Positions 55,366-64,000 of a stretch of 64,000 nucleotides of DNA are shown piece by piece. The DNA comes from Blattabacterium cuenoti (GTDB taxonomy: Bacteria; Bacteroidota; Bacteroidia; Flavobacteriales; Blattabacteriaceae): positions 496,001 to 560,000 of the forward strand of contig NZ_CP059213.1 in assembly GCF_014252255.1 (NCBI RefSeq), written 5' to 3'. The stretch's first letter is position 1. Each line of letters begins with the position of its first letter. A program made the translations under genes and the position numbers. A model generated the notes under the pieces. The model was not told the DNA's origin, searched no databases, and worked only from the letters and a program-made list of their open reading frames with translations.

Positions 55366-57498
55366 TTAAATATCATCTTTTCTATAGTCTTTAATAATAG
55401 ATTTATCAATTAATACATCTCCTAATTGTTCTATAACATTTCTTCTTAAAAAAGAATTTAAAAATTCTATTTCAGAAGAAAAATAAGAATTATTTTTAGA
55501 AGTATTTTTAGATGTATTAAAACGTTTTAATGGTCTTACAAAAAAAATACCTTTTTCCCCTAAAATAGGAATAGAAGTTTTATATAATTTTGAAGAAAAA
55601 GCATATCCTACTACTTTAGGTTCTATGTATTGATCAATCATAGAATTATAAAAATTAATTAAACAAGATTTATTTATTTTTTTAGAAAAATGAACAGATA
55701 TTTGTTCTAAATTTTTAGAAGAAAATTTATTTAATAATAAATTTTTATAAATTTTATTTTTAATCAAAATAGGTATTATATTATTTTTTATTTCTTCAAT
55801 AGAATATCCTTTTGTTTGAATTTTAGATAAAAATACTATAATATAATCTCTATTTGATGTATAAAAAATTTTTTTATCTCCTTCTTTTCTATTTTTTTCA
55901 TAAGACCAATTTATAATTTCTTTATCTAATTCAGAGTTTAATCCATCAATATTCCATTGATTATTTTTTACTTTTTCTAAAAAAATAGTTTCATATCCTT
56001 TTTTTCTTGCATTATTAATAAATCTATTCAAACTAGAATTAGTATTATTTTTCATAAATTGAAAAACATTTTTATGAAGTAAATCTTCCGTTTTTTTTGA
56101 TGGAATAAGTGTTTTTACAAAAATAGAGAATTGATATACAGGCTGTATATCTTTTTGATCATCTATCCTTAAAATATGATAACCAAATCTAGTTTCATAA
56201 AAAATTATTATTCCTTTTTTATTTTTTAAAGAAAAAATATCTGATTTAAGAACATTATTTTGTTCTTCATATTTGATCCATCCTAAATTTCCTTTATTTT
56301 TCTTTATATTAATAAAATCATCAGATATTTTCATTACTAATGAATGAAATTTATAAGGATTATTTTTAACAATATTATATATTTTTTTAGCTATATGTTG
56401 AGCTTCTTTTTTAGATCTTTTATTATAAAAACGGATAGCTTCTTTATGAGAAATTAATATATGACTGGATAAAATAGAATTATATATCATTTTTTTTCCA
56501 GTTAATTTAGCCATAATATAAATATTATTATCTTTAATAGGACCGAATATAGTACCAATATCATTATTTTTTTCTACAAAATTTTGTAAAATAGGAGGAA
56601 GATTTTTTTTTAAATAAAAGTTTGGATCAAAAGGATTTTCAGATTGATTAGAAATAATCATAGATTTATGATTAGAATATTTAAATTGATTAAATAATTT
56701 ACTGATTTTCAGTTCCATATTTTTTTTATCATCTAAAGATGGATTAGAATGTAATATAACAAAACTAAGATTCCTTAAATTTTCTTTTTTATATAGAAAT
56801 TTATTTTTTTTAATATGATCATAAATCTCATAATTTTTTATTGATATATATTTTTTTTCTATTTCTGAATAAGGAACAAAAATATAATCAATAATTGAAA
56901 AATAATTTTTATCTCTATAATTTAATTTTGCTTCTATGAAAGAAGTATTTAATCCATACATTAACATTTCTACATATTTTCTTGCAATAATTCTTTTTAA
57001 AATATTATTTTTTTCATAAGACCAAATATTTTTTTCTTCCTCTATTTGAGGTGTTTTATTTTTTTTATATAATTTTTCTATATTTTTCAGATATAATCGA
57101 AATTTTTTTATATCCATATTACCTTTTTCATCTTGAAAATCAATAATATTACTATATATAGATTGTTTTTCTATAGCTTTCCAAAAATCTTTTTTTGTAC
57201 TTTGTATTCCTAATTTACCTGCTTGTTGTGTTAATACTTTTTCATGAACTAAAAACTTCCAAGCATCATTTTTTAAAGAAGAATCAGATTCTCCATCACG
57301 AAATCGTTTTAAAAATTGAAAATTATCAAAATACTCTTTAAAAGAAATATTATCTCCATTTACTTTACCTATAACGTTAGAATTTGAAGAAAAAAATTTT
57401 AATAAAATATTAGGATCTAATATAAAAAAAATTAAAGAAATTACTATAAATACAAAAATTAACCATGTATTTTTTCTAATTTTTTCTAAAAAACTCAT
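55366..57498 (-). CDS. ppiD: PpiD-like periplasmic peptidyl-prolyl isomerase/chaperone
   Basis: A 710-residue chaperone anchored by one N-terminal membrane segment (about residues 11-30), followed by a SurA/PpiD-type N-terminal region (IGKVNGDNISFKEYFDNF) and a parvulin domain (about 345-460: HILISHKEAIRFYNK, then GNLGWIKYEEQN and TRFGYHILRID). It probably helps outer-membrane proteins fold. The C-terminal part is divergent and Lys/Asn-rich. It follows the CNNM gene by three bases in a leftward envelope operon. Confidence 0.88.
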   Translation of the reverse strand: MSFLEKIRKNTWLIFVFIVISLIFFILDPNILLKFFSSNSNVIGKVNGDNISFKEYFDNFQFLKRFRDGESDSSLKNDAWKFLVHEKVLTQQAGKLGIQSTKKDFWKAIEKQSIYSNIIDFQDEKGNMDIKKFRLYLKNIEKLYKKNKTPQIEEEKNIWSYEKNNILKRIIARKYVEMLMYGLNTSFIEAKLNYRDKNYFSIIDYIFVPYSEIEKKYISIKNYEIYDHIKKNKFLYKKENLRNLSFVILHSNPSLDDKKNMELKISKLFNQFKYSNHKSMIISNQSENPFDPNFYLKKNLPPILQNFVEKNNDIGTIFGPIKDNNIYIMAKLTGKKMIYNSILSSHILISHKEAIRFYNKRSKKEAQHIAKKIYNIVKNNPYKFHSLVMKISDDFINIKKNKGNLGWIKYEEQNNVLKSDIFSLKNKKGIIIFYETRFGYHILRIDDQKDIQPVYQFSIFVKTLIPSKKTEDLLHKNVFQFMKNNTNSSLNRFINNARKKGYETIFLEKVKNNQWNIDGLNSELDKEIINWSYEKNRKEGDKKIFYTSNRDYIIVFLSKIQTKGYSIEEIKNNIIPILIKNKIYKNLLLNKFSSKNLEQISVHFSKKINKSCLINFYNSMIDQYIEPKVVGYAFSSKLYKTSIPILGEKGIFFVRPLKRFNTSKNTSKNNSYFSSEIEFLNSFLRRNVIEQLGDVLIDKSIIKDYRKDDI

Positions 57499-57501
57499 TT
57501 T

Positions 57502-58773
57502 TTAATTCAATATTTTTTTTTGAAGAAAAACTTCTTCTATTTTATTTTTAGATACTTTTTTAATTTCAATAAAAAAATTTTTATTAATAATAATTATTTC
57601 TCCATATTTAGGAATATTTCCTGTATAAGTAACTATCAAACCACCTAAAGTTTCATATTTTTCTGATTTTGGAAGATCTAAATCATATTTGGAATTAATA
57701 AAATCTATTTCTAAACGTGCAGAAAATAAAAATTCGTAATTATTCAATTTTTTATCTAATAAAAAATTTTCATCATGTTCATCTTTTATATCTCCAATAA
57801 ATTCTTCTAAAATATCTTCTATAGTTATCATTCCTGCCGTTCCTCCATATTCATCTAAAACTATAGCTATACTTCTTTTTTTTTTAATTAAAAGATCCAT
57901 AATTTCTCTCACAGGTGTAGTAATATAAACGAATTCCACAGATCTAATTACAGATTCAATATTTTTTGGCTTTTTTAAAAATTCTAAATAATGAATATAT
58001 CCTATAATATTGTCTATATTTTTTTTAAAAATAACAATTTTAGATAATCCACTTTCTGTAAAGATATTACGAATATTATCCATAGAAGAAAATGTAATAT
58101 TAGAAGAAACTATTTCTTTTCTAGGAACCATACATTCTCGTGCTTTTTTTTCAGAAAAATCCAAAGCTTTATGAAAAATCTCAATTTCAGATTCTATAAA
58201 TTCTTTTTCTTTAACACTATTTCTCATATTTTCTGATAAAAAATAAATTAAATCTTCTTTATCAAAGAATTTTTTTTTATCATTTTCTTTTTCTCCTAAT
58301 ATTTTCAAAAAAACATTAGAAATCCAAATAATAGAATTAGTGATAGGAGAAAATATTTTACATATAAAATATACAGGAATAATAAATAAATTCAATAATT
58401 CATTGGAATATACACTAAATATTATTTTAGGAATAAATTCTCCAATAATTAAAATAACAGTAGCGGAAAAAACTGTTTCTAAAAAAATTATCCATAAAGA
58501 ATTATTTAATAATTCTTTTGGTAAAATAGAAAAAAATAATTTACTCATATAAATACCATATATAACCAAAGAAATGGTATTGCCAATTAGCATTGTAGTT
58601 ATAAATTTTTTAGGTTTATTAATGCTTTTAGAAAGAATTTTAGAACGAAATGATCCTTTTTTTTTCTCTAATTCTATTTGAAATAAACTAGAAGAAATTA
58701 AAGCCATTTCCATTCCAGAAAAAAAAGCAGATATAAGTATAGTAATTAAAACTATACTAATATGAAAAATCAT
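57502..58773 (-). CDS. CNNM/CorC-family membrane protein (hemolysin-like)
   Basis: A 423-residue protein with an N-terminal DUF21/CNNM membrane domain of about four segments (SAFFSGMEMALISS at about 14-27), a CBS pair (about 205-330, with DEYGGTAGMITIEDILEEFIG) and a C-terminal CorC_HlyC domain (YETLGGLIVTYTGNIP). Such proteins are linked to Mg2+/Co2+ transport; flavobacterial relatives include GldE. Gliding is unlikely in an endosymbiont, so an ion role is preferred. The ATG overlaps the lptC stop by four bases. Confidence 0.88.
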   Translation of the reverse strand: MIFHISIVLITILISAFFSGMEMALISSSLFQIELEKKKGSFRSKILSKSINKPKKFITTMLIGNTISLVIYGIYMSKLFFSILPKELLNNSLWIIFLETVFSATVILIIGEFIPKIIFSVYSNELLNLFIIPVYFICKIFSPITNSIIWISNVFLKILGEKENDKKKFFDKEDLIYFLSENMRNSVKEKEFIESEIEIFHKALDFSEKKARECMVPRKEIVSSNITFSSMDNIRNIFTESGLSKIVIFKKNIDNIIGYIHYLEFLKKPKNIESVIRSVEFVYITTPVREIMDLLIKKKRSIAIVLDEYGGTAGMITIEDILEEFIGDIKDEHDENFLLDKKLNNYEFLFSARLEIDFINSKYDLDLPKSEKYETLGGLIVTYTGNIPKYGEIIIINKNFFIEIKKVSKNKIEEVFLQKKILN

Positions 58774-59335
58774 ATTATATATATCAAAGGTAAAGTTCCA
58801 CGAATATTTTTTAATTTAATTTTTTTTAAATCATCAGAAGCTTCTATTCCATTTATTGCATGTAATATAATTCCATCTAAATTAGATATCATTGTATATT
58901 TTTCATTAAAAATTTTTTTCTGTTGTTTATCCCAAAAAACTTCTTCAGTTTTAACAAAGTATCCATTAGAATTCATAATTTGAATATTTCCTTTAATATG
59001 ATAAATTATTTTTTTAACACCAATTGATTTTACCCAATTTGCTTTAATATAAGTATATTTATTAGTATTATTCTCGTAAATTAATAAATAAAAACCATTT
59101 GGAAATAAGGTATAATATGTATATTCTTTTATTATTGGTGAATAAAGAAAAATTTTTAATATTCCATTTTCTTTGTATAAAATACTTGTATTAATAAAAA
59201 TTCTTTGAGGAATTTTTTTTTTATAAAAAATTTTTTTTCTTTACAAGAAAAAAAAAATAAAATTAATAAAAAAAATATGATAATGGAATTTTTTGAATTA
59301 TTATTATTACTTATTATTGTATTTTTGTTTATCAT
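58770..59335 (-). pseudogene. lptC: lptC, split by a one-base frameshift
   Basis: LPS-export protein LptC. One frame runs from ATG 59335-59333 through a lipoprotein signal (MINKNTIIS..., hydrophobic run, lipobox LFFFSC with Cys at 59245-59243, then KEKK). The rest of the protein is in another frame, open from 59240 to the TGA at 58770 (KKIPQRIFINTS, NGFYLLIYENN, VFWDKQQKK, TMISNLDGIILH). The switch falls in 59213-59238, among A10, T6 and A8 runs (minus strand). One added base would join both parts into 188 residues, a normal LptC size. It may be a pseudogene, a slippage-rescued gene or an assembly error. Identity also rests on the CNNM and PpiD neighbours. Confidence 0.75.
59292..59327 (+). 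promoter_or_regulatory. putative promoter of tRNA-Phe inside lptC
   Basis: TTTG at 59292-59295 and TATTTTTG at 59320-59327 (TAnnTTTG) with 24 bases between, one over the usual range of about 17-23. The -7 box ends 19 bases before the tRNA. Both elements lie over the 5' part of lptC on the opposite strand. Confidence 0.4.
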
Positions 59336-59346
59336 TTTTTTTATTT

Positions 59347-59419
59347 GGTATCTTAGCTCAGTTGGTAGAGCAAAGGACTGAAAATCCTTGTGTCCCCGGT
59401 TCGATTCCGGGAGATACCA
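59347..59419 (+). tRNA. tRNA-Phe (GAA)
   Basis: Plus-strand cloverleaf: acceptor GGTATCT/AGATACC, D arm GCTC/GAGC, anticodon stem AAGGA/TCCTT around loop CTGAAAA giving anticodon GAA, T arm CCCGG-TTCGATT-CCGGG. Discriminator A at 59419; CCA not encoded. It starts 12 bases from the lptC start codon on the other strand. Confidence 0.97.
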
Positions 59420-59438
59420 CTATAAATATAATATATAA

Positions 59439-59939
59439 TTATATACCTAATTCTTTTTTAACTTCCTCTGTTATATCTGTTCCTTTATTAATTAAAACTC
59501 CTTTTCCAGGACTACAATCATCCACTCTTATAATATTTTTATCTTTTTCTATTACTTTATAAATAGCATTTTCTATTTTTTTATATATGGGATTTAATAA
59601 TTTATTTTGTTTTTTATTTAAATCATCAGATGCTTTTTTTTGATATGCATGAGCTCTTGCTTGTAAAATTTCTAATTCTTTTTTAAGAATTGGATTTTTA
59701 TTTTTTTTAAATTTTTCTACTTTTTTGTGAAATTCTTTTGCTAATTTATCAAGTATATTCTCATGCATTTTACTAATTTTAGTTAATTCTTTTTGAGCAT
59801 TAGAGAATTCTTTCATTTTTTCTATAAGTACTATACTATTAAGACAAACTATTTTTTGTTTACAATCTTTAGAAAAAGAAAATGAATATCCAAATAGTAA
59901 GAAAAATAATAAAAAATAAAAAATTGTATTTTTTTTCAT
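59439..59939 (-). CDS. ompH: OmpH/Skp-family periplasmic chaperone
   Basis: A 166-residue protein with a signal peptide (MKKNTIFYFLLFFLLFGYSFS, cleavage expected near residue 22) and a long Lys/Glu-rich helical body (about 45-120) forming the tentacle-like arms that hold unfolded outer-membrane proteins. The start KIVCLNSIVLIEKM and the end VLINKGTDITEEVKKELGI fit OmpH. Directly downstream of bamA (20 bases), as in many Bacteroidota. Confidence 0.9.
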   Translation of the reverse strand: MKKNTIFYFLLFFLLFGYSFSFSKDCKQKIVCLNSIVLIEKMKEFSNAQKELTKISKMHENILDKLAKEFHKKVEKFKKNKNPILKKELEILQARAHAYQKKASDDLNKKQNKLLNPIYKKIENAIYKVIEKDKNIIRVDDCSPGKGVLINKGTDITEEVKKELGI

Positions 59940-59959
59940 ATATATATTTTAATTGTTAA

Positions 59960-62506
59960 TTACAAATCTTTTCCTATAATAAAATGTTTTTTCCATTTTG
60001 ATTTATTACCTATATCTACATCATCTATAGGATATCCTATATCTATACCTAAAAATCCTATTGGACTCCAAAAAAAACGAATACCAAATCCAATAGATTT
60101 ATTCATTTTTAATGGATAAAATTTTTGATAAGAATCACTAACATTTCCTCCTTCCATAAAAAAAGTATTCCAAATTTTTAAATTTGAAAAATTTTTAATT
60201 AAATAACGTATTTCTAAAATAATTTTATTATAAATAACTCCTCCATTACTTGGAATTGGATATCTAAAATTATTTTTTATAAAAGAATATCCTCTTAATG
60301 GAATATGATCAAAATTTTCTAATTTTGATACAAATAAATTATTTTGTACTCCACCTATATAAAATTTTTGAAAAGGAAATAATTCTTTTGAATTATCATA
60401 TTGTCCTAAATATCCAAATTCATTTCCTATTTTTAATACCATTTTTTCTATAATTTTTTTATACCAAAAAAAATTTATTTTAAATTTAAAATATTCTATC
60501 CATTTTATTTCATTTTGATCATTATTATTTAAAATAATAGAATATGGAGGAGTAAATTTACTATTTAATTGGATTTGTGATCCTTTTAATGGAAATATGA
60601 CATCGGGTTCTGTAGAAATTCTTTGTAATGAAATCAAAAAATTAATATTATGTAATATTTTTTTTTGATAAAAATCAGAAGAAATTTCTTTTTTTAAAAA
60701 AAATTTATCGTAATCAATAGATGTTAAAATTTTTGAATAAGGATCTAAAAAAGATAAAAATTTATTTAAACTAATAGAAGTTCCTATTTTTTCTAAAAAT
60801 TGTTTTTCCTCAATTTTATCATTTTTATATATTTGAGATAATAAATAAAAATCTTCTTCTTTTTTTATTTTCTTTTTGGAATAATTCCCTATTAAAGTTA
60901 AAGATGTAGGATTTTTCTTTTCTATCCAAGGCTCTGTAAAAGAAAAACCATAAGATAAAAAATCTTTTCCTAATTGACTAAAAATAATTAATTTTTGACC
61001 GTCTCCTTGAGGAATAGGATTCCATAATTTCCATTTAAAAAAATTTTTAAAAGAAAAATTCCCAAAATTTAATTTAAAATTACCAATAATATTTTTCATA
61101 TTTTTTCCCCCAAATCCTCCATGAAATTGAAATTCATTTGTATTTTTTTCGATAATATGCCATTCTATATCTACAAAATTATTTTTTTTATTTGGAATAA
61201 TTTCAGAATGTACTTTTTCAAAAAGATTTAAATTTTCTAAGTTTAATAAACTATATCTGATATTTTTAGGATTAATAAGATCTCCTGGATAAGTTTTTAA
61301 TTCTCTTCTAATAACATGATCTTTTGTTATTAAATTTCCTAATATTTTAACTTTATTTATATATACTGGGTTATTTTCTTTTATTTGTATTTCTAAATCT
61401 ATTTGATGATTTATTACTCTTTTTTCTATTAAAATTATATTTACAAATAAATAACCTAAGTCTAGGTAAGTAGATAAAATACTTTTAGGAAAAGAAGCAT
61501 TTAAAATATTTCTTTCAATTTCAATTTTATTATAAATATTTCCTTTTTTATAAAATAAAATTTCTTTTAAAAAATTATTTTTCAATTTTATATTTCCTAA
61601 AAAATCTACATTTCCTAAATAATATCTATCTCCTTCAATAACCTTTATTTTTATTCCATAATTTCCAGATTTTTCTTTCCAAACAGAATCTAAAAATATT
61701 TGAATATCAAGAAATCCCATAGATTTATATTTATCTATAATATTTTTTAAATCTTTTTTTATATTTTCTTGAACAAATAAATAAATAGATTTTTCTATAA
61801 TTGGAATATAAAAATTTTTTCTAATTTTTATCATTAAACTTAGTAAGTCTTTATCATTAATGATATTATTTCCCTCAAAGAATATTTTTTCTATTTCAAT
61901 TTTTTTACCTTTATCAACAGATATATATAATATATTTTTATTATTTATTTTAGTTATTTCACTTTTTATCTTAATTTCATTATATCCTTTTTCTATATAA
62001 TATTCTTGAATATCGTTTTTTATAGTTTGAATTAAATCATCAGAAATTTTATCTCCATATTTTATTTTTTTTATATTAGGGAACTGTTCTTTTCTAATTC
62101 CTATTGTTTTAACTTCATGAATTTCTATTAAATCTTCTAATTCAAAAAATAAATCTATTTCATTTTTAGAAATATTTTTTTTATAAATAGATATATTTTT
62201 AAATAGATGACTGTTCCATAATTTTTTAATAGCAAAATCTATCTTAATTCCATAAAAATCAATTAAATCTCCATCATAAATACCAGATAATTTGGAAATA
62301 AATTGACTATTATATTTTGATTTTCCTATTATATGAATTGATTTTACAACTATATTTAAATTTTCATTTTTTTGAATATTAAAAATTTTCTTTTGATTAA
62401 AAGAGTATCCATGTTGGTTCTTTTGATTAAAAGAGTATCCATGTTGGATTTGTAGCATTATCATTAATAAATAAAAAATGCCTATTAGAAATATATTTTT
62501 TTTCAT
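59960..62506 (-). CDS. bamA: outer-membrane assembly factor BamA
   Basis: Omp85 protein inserting beta-barrels into the outer membrane. A signal peptide (about 1-25) is followed by a 10-residue tandem duplication (QHGYSFNQKN, QHGYSFNQKK), then five POTRA domains (about 50-440) and a C-terminal barrel with the lid-lock region PLRGYSFIKNNFRYPI and the final FGIRFFWSPIGFLGIDIGYP. Length 848. It sits between uppS and ompH on the minus strand. Confidence 0.95.
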   Translation of the reverse strand: MKKNIFLIGIFYLLMIMLQIQHGYSFNQKNQHGYSFNQKKIFNIQKNENLNIVVKSIHIIGKSKYNSQFISKLSGIYDGDLIDFYGIKIDFAIKKLWNSHLFKNISIYKKNISKNEIDLFFELEDLIEIHEVKTIGIRKEQFPNIKKIKYGDKISDDLIQTIKNDIQEYYIEKGYNEIKIKSEITKINNKNILYISVDKGKKIEIEKIFFEGNNIINDKDLLSLMIKIRKNFYIPIIEKSIYLFVQENIKKDLKNIIDKYKSMGFLDIQIFLDSVWKEKSGNYGIKIKVIEGDRYYLGNVDFLGNIKLKNNFLKEILFYKKGNIYNKIEIERNILNASFPKSILSTYLDLGYLFVNIILIEKRVINHQIDLEIQIKENNPVYINKVKILGNLITKDHVIRRELKTYPGDLINPKNIRYSLLNLENLNLFEKVHSEIIPNKKNNFVDIEWHIIEKNTNEFQFHGGFGGKNMKNIIGNFKLNFGNFSFKNFFKWKLWNPIPQGDGQKLIIFSQLGKDFLSYGFSFTEPWIEKKNPTSLTLIGNYSKKKIKKEEDFYLLSQIYKNDKIEEKQFLEKIGTSISLNKFLSFLDPYSKILTSIDYDKFFLKKEISSDFYQKKILHNINFLISLQRISTEPDVIFPLKGSQIQLNSKFTPPYSIILNNNDQNEIKWIEYFKFKINFFWYKKIIEKMVLKIGNEFGYLGQYDNSKELFPFQKFYIGGVQNNLFVSKLENFDHIPLRGYSFIKNNFRYPIPSNGGVIYNKIILEIRYLIKNFSNLKIWNTFFMEGGNVSDSYQKFYPLKMNKSIGFGIRFFWSPIGFLGIDIGYPIDDVDIGNKSKWKKHFIIGKDL
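62388..62447 (-). repeat. 30-bp tandem duplication in bamA
   Basis: Bases 62388-62417 and 62418-62447 are identical. In bamA they encode ten residues twice, in frame, just after the signal-peptide core. The perfect identity implies a recent event. Confidence 0.97.
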
Positions 62507-62517
62507 GAATAAAAAAG

Positions 62518-63249
62518 TTATTCAACGTTTCCAAAACGACGTTTTCTTTTTTGATAATTTATAATAGCTTCAAAAAAATCTTTTTTCCTAAAATCTGGCC
62601 ATAAAATATTTGTAAAATATAATTCTGCATAAGCAGATTGCCAAAGTAAAAAATTACTAATACGTTGTTCTCCACTAGTTCTTATAATTAAGTCTACATC
62701 TGGTAAATCTTTAGTATATAAATGATTTTGAAAAAAAGAATCATTTATATCTTGTAATGAAAAAAATCCATTAGAAACTTTTTTAGCAATATTTTTCGTT
62801 GCTCTTAATATCTCTTTTCTTGCACTATAACTTAATGCTAAAATCAAAGTTCCAGACGTATTATTTTCTGTTTTTTTCATAAAAAAAAATAATTCTTTTT
62901 GAATAATTTTTGAAAATTTTTCAATTTCTCCTATTATAATAATTTTTACATTCTTTTCATGAATTTCTTTTAAATGAATTTTTAAATTAGTATGAAATAA
63001 ACGCATTAAATCATTTATTTCTTTTTGTGGCCTATTCCAATTTTCAGAAGAAAAAACATATAAAGTAACATAAGGAATTCTTAATTCTTTACATCCATTT
63101 ATAGTATCTCTTACAGATTGCATTGCTTTTTCATGACCAAACGTTCTTAATTTTCCTCTTTTTTCCGCCCAACGTCCATTTCCATCCATAATAATAGCTA
63201 CATGATGAGGAATATTATTATAATCTATTTTTTCTAATAAATTTTTCAT
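62518..63249 (-). CDS. uppS: undecaprenyl diphosphate synthase
   Basis: cis-Prenyltransferase making the C55 lipid carrier for wall and LPS sugars. Signatures: VAIIMDGNGRWAEKRGK (about 18-34, catalytic Asp), LYVFSSENWNRP, and IRTSGEQRISNFLLWQSAYAE near residue 190. Length 243 is normal. Upstream of bamA and ompH by 11 bases, in the usual uppS-bamA-ompH order. Confidence 0.96.
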   Translation of the reverse strand: MKNLLEKIDYNNIPHHVAIIMDGNGRWAEKRGKLRTFGHEKAMQSVRDTINGCKELRIPYVTLYVFSSENWNRPQKEINDLMRLFHTNLKIHLKEIHEKNVKIIIIGEIEKFSKIIQKELFFFMKKTENNTSGTLILALSYSARKEILRATKNIAKKVSNGFFSLQDINDSFFQNHLYTKDLPDVDLIIRTSGEQRISNFLLWQSAYAELYFTNILWPDFRKKDFFEAIINYQKRKRRFGNVE

Positions 63250-63279
63250 GAGAAATATAAATCATAAATACATCTTTAA

Positions 63280-63306
63280 CAAAGATATAAATAAATAAAA
63301 AACAAA
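63280..63306 (-). promoter_or_regulatory. putative promoter of uppS-bamA-ompH
   Basis: On the minus strand TTTG (63306-63303) is followed after 15 bases by TATCTTTG (63287-63280), a TAnnTTTG match, 30 bases before the uppS start codon. The spacer is a little short for this promoter class. Confidence 0.35.
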
Positions 63307-63318
63307 TATTTTTCATTT

Positions 63319-64000
63319 TCAATTTCTTTGATCTATTCCCCATAAAAGTTTTTCTCGTAATGTTTTATAATAAGTATTTTTACCTTCTTGAAGAAGATAA
63401 ATATAAAAAGGAGCTTTTTGTATATATAATTCATTTTCTTTATTTAAAGAAGTTAATCTAGTATCCATAGATAAAGAATAATATTTTACACGGCTATGAA
63501 TTTTTAAATGAATTTTTTGATTATCTGATATAATTAGTGGACGTGAAAATAAATTATGAGGAGATATAGGTGTAATAACAAAATTATGATTATCAGGACT
63601 AATAATAGGACCACCACAACTCAAAGAATATCCAGTTGATCCAGTAGGAGTAGAAATGATTAATCCATCTGCCCAATAAGAAGTTAAAAATTCATTATCA
63701 ATATAAGCATCTATAGTAATCATAGATACTGTTTCTTTACGAAGAATAACAATTTCATTTAATGCAAAATTAAAAAATTTGTTATGATTAGTGTTAATAT
63801 TTGTAATTGAAGTTTTTAAATATAATAAACTTCTAGGCATTAAATGAAATTTTTTATTAAAAATTTGATCTATTTTTTGAATAAAAACATCTTTATTAAA
63901 AGTAGCTAAAAAACCAAGATTTCCTGTATTAACTCCAACTATAGGAATTCCAGAATCTCTTATTAATGTAATAGCTGATAAAATAGTTCCATCTCCTCCA
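63319..64000 (-). CDS. nadK: NAD kinase, 5' end outside window
   Basis: Phosphorylates NAD to NADP. The frame runs off the window end; the last complete codons read GGDGT, the family's nucleotide motif, followed by GVNTGNLGFLATF. Further on are LNEIVILRKETVSM, DGLIISTPTGSTGYSLS (the second conserved site) and ISPHNLFSRPLIISDNQKI. About 227 residues are visible; the usual length is near 290. It is the next gene upstream of uppS on the same strand, 69 bases away. Confidence 0.95.
   Translation of the reverse strand, partial: GGDGTILSAITLIRDSGIPIVGVNTGNLGFLATFNKDVFIQKIDQIFNKKFHLMPRSLLYLKTSITNINTNHNKFFNFALNEIVILRKETVSMITIDAYIDNEFLTSYWADGLIISTPTGSTGYSLSCGGPIISPDNHNFVITPISPHNLFSRPLIISDNQKIHLKIHSRVKYYSLSMDTRLTSLNKENELYIQKAPFYIYLLQEGKNTYYKTLREKLLWGIDQRN

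Noticed and set aside
58762-58983. 73-codon plus-strand frame opposite lptC
   Set aside because: Antisense shadow of the LptC body, which has recognisable family sequence on the minus strand.
59293-59562. 89-codon plus-strand frame spanning tRNA-Phe
   Set aside because: It reads straight through the tRNA gene and antisense to ompH.

Overview
The window is a very A+T-rich, gene-dense piece of a reduced chromosome from a Flavobacteriales (Bacteroidota) endosymbiont, most likely Blattabacterium of cockroaches or a close relative. The lineage is inferred from genes typical of Bacteroidota: a DUF4290 protein, a GH3-like protein, a GlmU-like sugar nucleotidyltransferase, a DUF1599 protein, fused SecDF, a short RpoD without region 1.1, an 8Fe ferredoxin beside a LuxC-like acyl-CoA reductase, a Cys-rich mini-protein behind FeoB, and promoter boxes of the TAnnTTTG type. 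Endosymbiosis is inferred from base composition, minimal intergenic space, overlapping genes, poly-A tracts inside genes, absence of insertion sequences and phage genes, and a broken lptC. Complete murA, murF, ddl, metE and gdhA argue for a Blattabacterium-like gene set rather than the much smaller Sulcia type.

Layout. 0-4.2 kb: 3' end of lpd, ferredoxin and acyl-CoA reductase, then a leftward tRNA-Val-rpsU-aroE-ribD block. 4.3-12.6 kb: recG, uvrD, a CDF metal transporter, DUF4290, murA, greA, HIT protein. 12.6-23.3 kb: coaX, a hydrolase, MTHFS, rseP, iron uptake (feoA, feoB and a 41-residue Cys-rich protein), ddl, a PASTA protein with a repetitive charged tail, rluD, mgtE. 23.4-32 kb: leuS, gdhA, pyrH, frr, asnS, rpoN. 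32-38.8 kb, leftward: aldehyde dehydrogenase, sufE, metE, GlmU-like, rpmE2, KAS III. 38.9-44.6 kb: ubiE, GH3-like, rpsO, pnp, rpoD. 44.6-51.4 kb: tRNA-Arg, tpiA, DUF1599, folP, cdaA, murF, PDH E1-alpha and E2. 51.4-64 kb: terC, secDF, tatA, then a leftward envelope-biogenesis region (PpiD-like, CNNM/CorC, lptC, ompH, bamA, uppS, nadK) with tRNA-Phe inside it.

The genes form a housekeeping and provisioning core: peptidoglycan precursors (murA, ddl, murF, uppS), outer-membrane assembly (bamA, ompH, lptC, PpiD-like, secDF), cofactors (ribD, coaX, folP, MTHFS, nadK, ubiE), amino-acid and nitrogen metabolism (gdhA, metE, aroE) and pyruvate dehydrogenase. No mobile element, CRISPR array, rRNA gene or new multi-gene system is visible. 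No gene-free stretch exceeds 300 bases; the largest gaps are 11484-11742, where I see nothing convincing, and 52097-52389, which holds tandem repeats.

The points most worth a second look are a leucyl-tRNA synthetase whose editing site looks destroyed, an lptC split by a one-base frameshift among homopolymer runs, an 18-unit 15-bp repeat coding for a Lys/Glu tail, an 8-bp intergenic repeat with ordered variants, a pantothenate kinase lacking a conserved Asp, and convergent genes that share palindromic stop codons.
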